Source of the DNA: Mesocentrotus franciscanus
Taxonomy: Eukaryota; Echinodermata; Echinoidea; Camarodonta; Strongylocentrotidae
Length of the DNA: 64,000 nucleotides
Direction of reading: 5' to 3'
Assembly (NCBI GenBank): GCA_037976565.1
Contig: CP137683.1
Coordinates: forward strand, 13,907,699-13,971,698
The position numbers and the translations under genes were made by a program. The first letter of the stretch is position 1. Every line of letters starts with the position of its first letter. Positions 50,101 to 62,100 of this stretch are shown one piece after another. The notes below the pieces were generated by a model. The model had not been told where the DNA came from and did no database searches. It worked only from the letters and a program-made list of their open reading frames with translations.

Positions 50101-53100
50101 TTTTTCGCTGGAAAGTTAATTTCCTCAGCATCTAAATCCAGAAAAAAGGTACGGTTTAGCAACGTATGATGGAGCTGAGGCCACACAAAGGTAACCATTT
50201 TCAGAAATTTAGATAGCACTTATTATATCGTGCATGATTATTCGTGCTTTTCCGCTTGTTGATTACGGTTTACCTCATGTTGCATTCTGGTAAAGCAGCA
50301 CCTTTACAGCGCGCTACTGTGCCTAATTGCTGTGTGTCTCTTTTCTTTTGACTGACATTTGATATCGTGTCAGGTGACTGCGCGGACAACCTGAGTGATG
50401 ATAGTGAGCCGGATCCAGTAATCACCCTTCAGACATCCGAAATGGCTGATGGCACTCAAGCTCAAACTGTCACACTTTCCAGTGGGACCCCGTCAATCAC
50501 CGTTCGATTCGGAAGCAGCGATTCTGGATACAAGGTCCTGACCACAGTGACTGCAGTCACTCTCAGTTTTGTCGATCCAACAACAGGGAATGCGCCCACG
50601 CAGATTCGTCTCGACAGCGTTACTTATTCAAACGGAACGACAGCTCAGGACATTGGTGACGTTGACTCGACTGGCCCCAACACCGGAATGTTTAGACTTG
50701 GAGCACTCGGAGAAGAACCCGTTGACGCTTTGGTCTTTACCGTGCAAGACGGTCTCCCTCAAGACACCTCTTCAGCGGACGTTGTCGTCAGATTTGATGG
50801 ATGCATCAAGACAGGTGAAAAAGACTTTCTTCATTAAAAAGTTTATGTACGTTAATAGGCCGGAATGGCAGTATAATCTTCACAATTTTACTTCAAGTCT
50901 TGTACCAGGCAAAACAAAGCCCTTTGGTTCTCGCCGCCCTTAACATTCCAATAATGTAATTACGTAGAAAAGTGAGAAGGACGAAGTTTAATCCTTTTCT
51001 CCCGTTACTTTGTAGATGTACCAATAGGCCTACCGAGCCAAACTGAGCTTTACCACGACTAAAATATGCAAATCTGTGTACATAAGACGCTGATTGAGGC
51101 TTTTCGTCTTCTTGCATATGCGCAATTGATAATTATTGATGTGTTCTTTTTTCTCCAAATGTGTATTGAAATACAGAGACCATATCTACTGTGGTGACCA
51201 CGAGTCTTGCTACCACTACCACCCCAGCAACCACTACAACTCCGGCTACCACTACAACGACAGAAAAGACGACTACAGTCATGACAACAGGAAGTACCAC
51301 AGCTATCGAAGAGACAACCACAGTCACCACAACGACACCTGAGGTCACCACCACTGAAACAACTACCACAATGGCTACAACCACTCCAGGTATTAATCCT
51401 TTCCAAATCCGAATAATCACTTCATATTCACAGAGTAAAACATGTACAAAGTGATTCCACCTTTTATATTTCGTTGGAAAGGGATTGATCTTGAAGTATC
51501 TATATACAAAAAGCGGGGTAAGGGTTTAGCAACGTATGATGGATGTGGTGCTACAAAAATGTAACCATTTTCAGAAATTTTAGATGGCGCTAATTACATC
51601 GTGCTTGATTATTCGTGCCTGAAATGACGCAAAGGCGTTTCCAATGAAATAGGAAAAGATACTCTGAACATTTTAGATAGAAAGGAATTGATATGAGAAA
51701 GTTATAGCAATAATTTTGTTCGTATTCGGGGTCACTATTTCAAGTACTTTCATGCATTTTGCAAGGCTCGATTAGGGATTTGAATTTAGAGTATGGAAAT
51801 GGTATTATGAAGGGCAGGTTATCCATCTCAGTAGAAAAAGCAAATCCCTGGACTATCTAGAGCAATTTGTTACAAGTCTGTACTCTGTAGTATCTAGCAT
51901 AATGGAGGTAGGCCGGCAGATATAAAGGCAAGAAAGCAGAACTAAAAGGGACTAAATAGCGCCTGGGTGATTATGCATGAGTAATTTTGGAAAAAAATGA
52001 AGAGCTCAGTAACCCCGATGTCGATGATATGCTAACGTATATGCATTGGGAAATTTGAACGGAATATGAATAGATGAATAGACCTAGAAAGGGCTCCCAA
52101 GCACTTTAAAAGAGTGGGATTTTAGAAGAAGGAGAAAAATAGGTATAAAAAACACGTTGAATGAGTAAAAGGCATGGACAAGGGCGCCAATGCAATTCTA
52201 ATTACGATAACAATAATTATAATAATAGCATTAACATTAAAGGTGTTTTCCTCATAAAGAACACAAGTCGGGCAGATCGTGACGGTCTTGAGGCTTCAAC
52301 ATCAGTACCCTGGTCATGGCCGAGTGGCCAAATATGTAGCGCTCTAGCATATTGTGTTAACCGTTAACACCTGGCTGGAGAATGGCAAATGTGGATTATC
52401 GCCCTGCAAAGGGATTTTAATGTTCGGCTTGGATTCAACCCCCTAAACCTTGGATTGAGAGATACATGAATAAATCATTATACCACCACTTTCCAAGTTG
52501 TTCAAGTTCCTGATTGTACACTCTTTTTCAATATGTTCCCTCATGCTACACAGGAGAGGTTCAAAATGTTACAAAGATTCAAACTTTATATTCAATTTCT
52601 TGTTGGTACTACACTAAAACGGATAACTTTCTTTCCCTTATTTTCAAGGGAAGTAAAAGAGTAGTGCCAGATTTTGATTATCTATCAACAATCCCTCATT
52701 TATGTTGAAGATCATTTCAAATTTATACATCACTTAAACGAATAACCATTCCCCTCCTATCTCATTCAACAGAACCAACTGAAAAGGGCGACACCGGTAC
52801 GTACAAAAGTCATTTTTTAAATATATAATCTCATCTCGATTTGGATTTGGATTTGATAGGAACTCTAAGCTGGATCATCAACAGACCGGATATGGTACCT
52901 CTATATGGGCGCTTTAAACTAACGTATATCACTTTGAGACACAGATAGGCGATTTTAGTCGCACCGATCATAGAACAGTCTCTTAAATATGGAAAGGATG
53001 TGTGCGTGCAAATGAGCCATCAAAATTCTGTTCAGTACATGTGGTTATTCTACATGACAATGCGTTTCGAAAGAAAAACCCTCTGACTTCAAAGAAGACG

Positions 53101-56100
53101 GCCATTCAACAAAAAGCTGTTAATGCGGTTTTGTCTCCTGTAGAGTTGGGAGGGAAGGCAATTTACATAGTAACAATTTCACATTATAAGCAGAATATTT
53201 CCCCCTCCGGAAATGACCTGATACAACGGCAGGAATTAAGAAATAACCTCATAATACCCTCGGTATTGACGTGTCTGCAAAAGTAGTCAAGTTTTCGAAC
53301 ATCATTTTAGGTTGGTCGCATTCATGAGGTTTGGGATATTGGAACGATGGGACTTCGCATGGTCTAATTCCTATATAAATATGTGTTGACATAGGAATTC
53401 AACTGGCATTTCTCTTCAATCGTTTTGTCCCATTCTTGCTGCACTCATGTCACAGAAACTACCACACAGAGGAGACGAACTACAGCTGTGACTACTCCCA
53501 CCACATCAAGCAGTGAGACTACCACCATGTCTACAACTACTATTGGCCAAACAACGCCTGGTAGGATTTTTGAATTTTGTGTACACTTCCTTTTTGCCTT
53601 ATGGATAACTTGTTTAGGAAATCAAAGTCAGGTGACTTTACACATTACCAATTTCTTACCATTTTTTCCTTAATCCCCGTTTACAATGTGGTTTAAATGT
53701 GCGCCAATACTAAATTTCTGTCGAAGTCAGCGACAGGTATCCACTTTTGAACACATCTAGTTCAGTACCCCGTCATTCAAATATGGTTTAGAATTGTGTA
53801 AAAGTGTTCAAGATAGCTTCTGTCCCTGTTCTGCTTCTGTTCTGCTTGTTGATTCCAGTAAACCTCATATTGCATTCTGCAAATGAGAATGCAAGATAAT
53901 ATAGAAACATTACAGGGCGCCACTGTGCCTTATTGCTGTGTGTCTTTTTTCTTTTCTGCGACATTTGATATCGTGCCAGGTGACTGCGTGGACAACCTGA
54001 GCGATGATAGTGAGCCGGATCCAGTGATCACCCTTCAGACACCCGAAATGACTGATGGCACTCAAGCTCAAACTGTCACACTTTCCAGTGGAACCCCGTC
54101 CATCACCGTTCGATTCGGAAGCAGCGATTCTGGATACAAGGTCCTGACCAGAGTGACTGCCGTCACGCTCAGTTTTGTCGATCCAACAACAGGAAATACG
54201 CCCACGCAGATTCGTCTCGACAGCGTCACTTTTTCAAACGGAACGACAGCTCAGGACATTGGCGAAGTTGACTCGACTGGCCCCAACACCGGAATGTTTA
54301 GACTTGGAGCACTCGGAGAAGAACCCGTTGACGCTTTGGTCTTTACCGTACAGGACGGTTTCCCTCAAGACACCTCTTCAGTGGACGTTGTCGTCAGATT
54401 TGAAGGATGCATCAAGACAGGTGAATAAAACTCTTCTTTATCAAATAGTTTATGTAGGTTAATGGGCCGGATGGGCAGTATAACCTCCGGAATCTATCTC
54501 CAAGTCTTGTATCAAGCAAACCTAGAACCTGTGGTTCTTGCCATCTATAACATTTCAAAATGTAACTTAATAGAAAAATTAAAAGGATGAAGTTTGATCC
54601 TTTTCTCCAGTTACTTTCTAGATGTACCAATACCGCGCCAGAATGAGCATTACCTCAGTTGAAATATGCAAATTTGTGTACGTAAGACGCTGATCGAAGT
54701 ATTTCATCTTATGGAATATGCAAAATTAAATATTTTTTGTTTTTTCTCCCCCAAATGTGTATTGAAATACAGAGGCCATATCTACTGTGGTGACCACGAG
54801 TGTTGCTACCACTACCACCCAAGCAACCACTACAACTCCGGCTACCACTACGACGACAGAAAAGACGACTGCAGTCGTGACAACAGAAAGTACCACAGCT
54901 GTCGAAGAGACAACCACCGTCATGACCACAACACCAGAAGTCACCACCACTGAAACAACTACCACAATGACAACAACAACTCCAGGTATTCATCCTTTCC
55001 ACATCCAAACAATCCCTTCATATTCCCACTGTTAATCATGTTCAAAGTGAAATCACTTCTTTTTTTTTCGTTGGAAAGTTCATTTTCTTCAGCATCTAAA
55101 TCCAGAAAAAAAGGTACGGTTTAATCAACGTATGATGGATCTGCGGCCACACCAAGGTAACCATTTTCAGAAATTTAGATAGCACTAATTATATCGTGCA
55201 TGATTATTCGTGCTTGTTCTACTCTTTTCCGCTTGTTGATTACGGTTTACCTCACGTTGCATTCTGGTAAAGCAGCACCTTTACAGCGCGCTACTGTGCC
55301 TAATTGCTGTGTGTCTCTTTTTTTTTTTTGACTGACATTTGATATCGTGTCAGGTGACTGCGCGGACAACCTGAGTGATGCTAGTGAGCCGGATCCAGTA
55401 ATCACCCTTCAGACATCCGAAATGGCTGATGGCACTCAAGCTCAAACTGTCACACTTTCCAGTGGGACCCCGTCAATCACCGTTCGATTCGGAAGCAGCG
55501 ATTCTGGATACAAGGTCCTGACCACAGTGACTGCAGTCACTCTCAGTTTTGTCGATCCAACAACAGGGAATGCGCCCACGCAGATTCGTCTCGACAGCGT
55601 TACTTATTCAAACGGAACGACAGCTCAGGACATTGGTGACGTTGACTCGACTGGCCCCAACACCGGAATGTTTAGACTTCGAGCACTCGGAGAAGAATCC
55701 GTTGACGCTTTGGTCTTTACCGTGCAGGACGGTCTCCCTCAAGACACCTCTTCAGCGGACGTTGTCGTCAGATTTGAAGGATGCATCAAGACAGGTGAAA
55801 AAGACTTTCTTCATTAAAAAGTTTATGTACGTTAATAGGCCGGAATGGCAGTATAATCCTACAATTTTACTACAAGTCTTGTACCAGGCAAACCAAGGCC
55901 CTTTGGTTCTCGCCACCCTTAACATTCCAATAATGTAATTTCGTAGAAAAGTGAGAAGGACGAAGTTTAATCCTTTTCTCCCGTTACTTTGTAGATGTAC
56001 CAATAGGCCTACCGAGCCAAACTGAGCTTTACCACGACTAAAATATGCAAATCTGTGTACATAAGACGCTGATTGAGGCTTTTCGTCTTCTTGCATATGC

Positions 56101-59100
56101 GCAATTGATAATTATTGATGTGTTCTTTTTTCTCCAAATGTGAATTGAAATACAGAGACCATATCTACTGTGGTGACCACGAGTCTTGCTACCACTACCA
56201 CTGCAGCAACCACTACAACTCCGGCTACCACTACAACGACAGAAAAGACAACTACAGTCATGACAACAGGAAGTACCACAGCTATCGAAGAGACAACCAC
56301 AGTCACCACAACGACACCTGAGGTCACCACCACTGAAACAACTACCACAATGGCAACAACCACTCCAGGTATTCATTCTTTCCACATCCAAAAAATCACT
56401 TCAAATTACCAGCGAACAACATATGCTATTAAAGTGATTACAGCTTTTTTATTTGGCTGGAAAGAGAATTATCTTGAAGTATATATATCCAAAAAGCGGG
56501 GTAAGGGTTTAGCAACGTATGATGGATGTGGTGCTACAAAAATGTAACCATTTTCAGAAATTTTAGATGGCGCTAATTACATCATGCTTGATTATTCGTG
56601 CCTGAAATGACGCAAAGGCGTTTTCAATGAAATAGGAAAAGATACTCTGAAAATTTTAGATAGAAAGGAATTGATATGAGAAAGTTATAGCAATAATTTT
56701 GTTCGTATTCGGGGTCACTATTTCAAGTACTTTCATGCATTTTGCAAGGCTCGATTAGGGATTTGAATTTAGAGTATGGAAATGGTATTATGAAGGGTAG
56801 GTTATCCATCTTAGTAGAAAAAGCAAATCCCTGGACTATCTAGAGCAATTTGTTACAAGTCTGTACTCTGTAGTATCTAGCATAGTGGAAGTAGGCCGGC
56901 AGATATAAAGGCAAGAAAGCAGAACTAAAACGGACTAAATAGCGCCTGGGTGATTATGCATGAGTAATTTTGGAGAAAAAAAATGAAGAGCTCAGTAACC
57001 ACGATGTCGATGATATGCTAACGTATATGCATTGGGAAATTTGAACGGAATATGAATAGATGAATAGACCTAGAAAGGGCTCCCAAGCACTTTAAAAGAG
57101 TGGGATTTTTGAAGAAGAAGGAGAAAAAATAGGTATAAAAAACACGTTGAATGAGTAAAAGGCATGGACAAGGGCGTCAATGCAATTCTAATTACGATAA
57201 CAATAATTATAATAATAGCATTAAAATTAAAGGTGTTTTCCTCATAAAGAACACAAGTCGGGCAGATCGTCACGGTCTTGAGGCTCCAACATCAGTACCC
57301 TGGTCATGGCCGAGTGGCCAAATATGTAGCGCTCTAGCATATTGTGTTAACTGTTAACACCTGTCTGGAGAATGGCAAATGTGGATTATCGCCCTGCAAA
57401 GGGATTTTAATGTTCGGCTTGGATTCAACCCCCTAAACCTTGGATTGAGAGATACATGAATAAATCATTATACCACCACTTTCCAAGTTGTTCAAGTTCC
57501 TGATTGTACACTCTTTTTCAATATGTTCCTCAATGCTACACAGGAGAGGTTCAAAATGTTACAAAGATTCAAACTTTATATTCAATTTCTTTTTTAAAAC
57601 GGATAACTTTCTTTCCCTTATTTTCAAGGGAAGTAAAAGAGTAGTGCCAGATTTTGATTATCTATCACCAATCGCTCATTTATGTTGAAGATCATTTCAA
57701 ATTTGTACATCACTTAAACGAATAACCATTCCCCTCCTATCTCATTCAACAGAACCAACTGAAAAGGGCGACACCGGTACGTACAAAAGTCATTTTTTAA
57801 ATATATAATCTCATCTCGATTTGGATTTGGATTTGATAGGAACTCTAAGCTGGATCATCAACAGACCGGATATGGTACCTCTATATGGGCGCTTTAAACT
57901 AACGTATATCACTTTGAGACACAGATAGGCGATTTTAGTCGCACCGATCATGGAAAGGATGTGTGCGTGCAAATGAGCCATCAAAATTCTGTTCAGTACA
58001 TGTGGTTATTCTACATGACAATGCGTTTCGAAAGAAAAATCCTCTGACTTCAAAGAAGACGGCCATTCAACAAAAAGCTGTTAATGCGGTTTTGTCTCCT
58101 GTAGAGTTGGGAGGGAAGGCCATTTACATAGTAACAATTTCACATTATAAGTAGAATATTTCCCCCTCCGGAAATGACCTGATACAACGGCAGGAATTAA
58201 GAAATAATCTCATAATACCCTCGGTATTGACGTGTCTGCAAAAGTAGTCAAGTTTTCGAACATCATTTTAGGTTGGTCGCATTCATAAGGTTTGGGATAT
58301 TGGAACGATGGGACTTCGCATGGTCTAATTCCTATATAAATATGTGTTGACATAGGAATTCAACTGGCATTTCTCTTCAATCGTTTTGTCCCATTCTTGC
58401 TGCACTCATGTCACAGAAACTACCACACAGAGGAGACGAACTACAGCTGTGACTACTCCCACCACATCAAGCAGTGAGACTACCACCATGTCTACAACTA
58501 CTATTGGCCAAACAACGCCTGGTAGGATTTTTGAATTTTGTGTACACTTCCTTTTTGCCTTATGGATAACTTGTTTAGGAAATTAAAGTCAGGTGACTTT
58601 ACACATTTCCGACTTCTTACCATTTTTCCTAAATCCCCGTTTACCATGTGGTTTAAATGTGCACCAATACTAAATTTCTGTCGAAGTCAGCGACAGGTTC
58701 CCATTTCTGAACACTCCATATACCCCGTATTCAAATATAGGGATGTGTAAGTTGATCACACTCTGTCCCTGCTCTATTTTGCTTGTGATTCCAGTAAACC
58801 TCATATTGCATTCTGCAAATGAGAATGCGAGATAATACAGAAACATTACAGGGCGCCGCTTTGCCTTATTGCTGTGTGTCATTTTTCTTTTCTGCGACAT
58901 TTGATATCGTGCCAGGTGACTGCGTGGACAACCTGAGCGATGATAGTGAGCCGGATCCAGTGATCACCCTTCAGACACCCGAAATGACTGATGGCACTCA
59001 AGCTCAAACTGTCACACTTTCCAGTGGGACCCCGTCAATCACCGTTCGATTCGGAAGCAGCGATTCTGGATACAAGGTCCTGACCAGAGTGACTGCCGTC

Positions 59101-62100
59101 ACTCTCAGTTTTGTCGATCCAACAACAGGAAATACGCCCACGCAGATTCGTCTCGACAGCGTCACTTTTTCAAACGGAACGACAGCTCAGGACATTGGTG
59201 AAGTTGACTCGACTGGCCCCACCACCGGAATGTTTAGACTTGGAGCACTCGGAGAAGAACCCGTTGACACTTTGGTCTTTACCGTGCAGGACGGTCTCCC
59301 TCAAGACGCCTCTTCATTGGACGTTCTCGTCCGATTTGATGGATGCATCAAGACAGGTGAATACAACTTTCTTCATGAAATAGTTTCTACTCGCTAATGG
59401 GCCGGATGGGCAGTATAACCTCCGGAATCTATCTCCAAGTCTTGTATCAAGCAAACCTAGAACCTGTGGTTCTTGCCATCTATAGCATTTCAAAATGTAA
59501 CTTAGTAGAAAAATTAAAAGGATGAAGTTTGATCCTTTTCTCCAGTTACTTTCTAGATGTACCAATACCGCGCCAGAATGAGCATTACCTCGGTTGAAAT
59601 ATGCAAATTTGTGTACGCAAGACGCTGAGCGAAGTATACTCATCTCATGGAACATGCAAAATTTAATTTTTTTTCTCCCAAATGTGTATTGAAATACAGA
59701 GGCCATATCTACTGTGGTGACTACGAGTGTTGCTACCACTACCATCCCAGCTACCACTACAACCCCGGCTACGACTACAACAACAGAAAAGACGACTACA
59801 GTCATGACAGCAGAAAGTACCACAGCTGTCGAAGAGACAACCACCGTCACGATAACGACACCCGAAGTCACCACCACTGAAACAACTACCAAAATGACAA
59901 CAACAACTCCAGGTATTCATTCTTTTCACACCCAATTAATCACTTTAAATTACCATAATACAACATTTAAAAAGTAACCACATATTGAAATTGAATTATC
60001 TTAGTGCGCCAGTGACTGTTCCTTTCGATTATCCTCTCTTTGCACCACTCTTATTTTTAAGTTTGTACTCTTTGGTGCCTATTTCATATTCCTTTTGCCA
60101 CGTGCTACATTTTACAAAGACCCGATATCTTTCCATTTTACTTAAATAGAACGCCTAGACGAATAACCCTTCCCCTTCTAGTAATAATAATTATTGTACT
60201 ACTAATAATTTATAGAATAATAACTAGAATTGCAATCGTATTAAAACGATATGCATGCATTGGCGCCCGTAAATAATCAATGTAATTAAACGATACCATA
60301 GGGCTATAGTCAATAAAATACCCTGTGCCACGACATGCGACAATTAAGGCACACCTCGATACGCACGTATGGCTTTCCTTATGCTCCGGCCTACATGCTA
60401 TTGCATACAAATATACCAAGTCTTGACGCATAGTGCAGTACAGGGTAATGCAGGATATAACATGGCGTGTAAAACGTCTCGTCTGACAGATTTTTAAAGT
60501 CAAACTTCGAGATGCCCTGCGCTTGGCGACCCAGAATATACTTGCAAATTTTAGGATAAATAAAGATCGGAAAGGGCGCAATAAGCGGTCTGAAAACTCT
60601 CACAACCAATACCTGTTACAAATGGGCGGAAACCCTGCGGAATCCGTAATGTGACCTTCCTTCAATTTCGATTTGCTCAAAATTTTCTGTGTGCACATTA
60701 TACCACATAGGCGTGTTGAGGATTTTGTGATGAGGGGCGCTGAAACATATCGTTTTGGTCCCAGTAGAGCGCAGCGTCTAACGGGTGTGGTGCCCAGGGG
60801 GAGAGAGCCCCCGGAAGCTCCTTGGTTTTCTGTGTTTTAAATACCCGAAAACGCCTGGCCTGCTTAATTTCTTCTTCCACATTTCAAACAAGTTATGGCT
60901 CAAATTCAGGCCATAAAGCTACACATTTTGGCCAAATTTTAAAGATCTAAGTATAAATATAGTTCACAAGTTTAGAGCAAGTTTAATTATTTCGCGATAT
61001 TTTTGAAAAGCATAATGTTACAGAGCAAGGTAGATTTTTGTTTTTACCTGGCTGGAAAGGATATATATCTTGAAGTATCTAAATCCCACAACGGGGTAAG
61101 GGTTTACTAATACATGTATATGAAGGGAAATTACCAAATTAAAAGTAGGTTTACACCTATATTAAATGATTTTTCAAATGATAAATGTAGAGGGTGCCCT
61201 CACTTTTATCCTTAAAGTTTGCTTGCAGAGTAATCACTGTGAAAGGAGATGCATATCAATTGGAACAAAAGTGAAGAACATGATAAAGTCGATTGAAAAC
61301 TCGGAGAGAACATAAGAAGTTTGGCTTCCTGGAATTAAGGATCACAAACTCATTGTATGATTGCATCGGGAAAGATAAATGATATTGATAATAATATATG
61401 TTCTTGGGAATTTTAGATTTTGTGTATTTCCCAGATCATAAAAACATTTAGCCTAATTCTGTTCACATATGATTTGTTAAAATAGCAGACCTTACAGAGA
61501 AAACTTCTATATAGACAATCAATTGTCTGGTTGAGCAACACTTTGTAATCATGAGGAATGGATTATAGAATAGCATGTGTAGATTAAAAACATTTTAGTA
61601 TGTGAATTAAAATGAAATATCGGTGCTATAATCGTCGGCAATCAATTAAAATATCATTTGTGTTAATATAATATAGTGAAGGACACATTTCCTCCTTTGC
61701 CGAATAGCATCCTTGGGGGGGGGTCATGGTGAAGTATGTGATCACGCAGATTTTCTTTTACTTTTCGAATAATTTCCTCTATGTTCTTTTCTCAATTCAG
61801 AACTTGAGTCCACTGTTAAAACAGATATTACCACTACTTCTCCTGCAACTGCTACTACTGCGGCCACTACAACAACAGAATTAATCACAACTGCTGTTAT
61901 TACTACAGCGAGTACAACAACTGTTGAGGAAACAACCGCCGTCTCGACAACTAAAGCTGAAGTCACCACAACTGAAGCAACTACCACAATGACCACAACA
62001 GCATTAGGTAATCTTCCGTACGCTCAAAGAGAAGTTGGGTACAATTTTACCAAATATTTTTTTTGGGGGGAGAAATATGGGTGTTTGGGGTGAGGTTGGG

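Larger units (their letters stand above)
46247..51176 (+). repeat. Tandem cassette unit 5 (4930 bp)
   Basis: Exons: T' 46247-46459, P 47838-47861, Q 48519-48623, Da 49020-49459, T 49812-50024, Db 50374-50814. Da is one base short; Db is intact. Confidence 0.9.
51177..56155 (+). repeat. Tandem cassette unit 6 (4979 bp)
   Basis: Exons: T' 51177-51389, P 52773-52796, Q 53456-53560, Da 53980-54420, T 54773-54985, Db 55354-55794. All are intact. The Q-to-Da intron has a private variant stretch at ~53745-53830. Confidence 0.9.
56156..59984 (+). repeat. Tandem cassette unit 7, truncated (no Db)
   Basis: Exons: T' 56156-56368, P 57753-57776, Q 58417-58521, Da 58916-59356, T-like 59700-59912. Db is absent; the sequence after the last T-like exon matches a T' downstream intron instead of a T downstream intron, and then diverges. 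Confidence 0.8.

Noticed and set aside
26549..59984. CRISPR-like or satellite interpretation of the regular repeats
   Set aside because: The period is ~4.9 kb with coding exons, phase-matched splice sites and real introns; there is no short repeat-spacer pattern.
26549..59984. Sea urchin 185/333 (Trf) immune gene cluster
   Set aside because: Those are small two-exon genes with Gly/His-rich proteins; this is one multi-exon Thr-rich gene in one orientation without repeated starts or stops.
60698..60880. Minus-strand ORF MEEEIKQARRFRVFK
   Set aside because: 60 residues in a diverged intron, no domain, no splice context, no copies.
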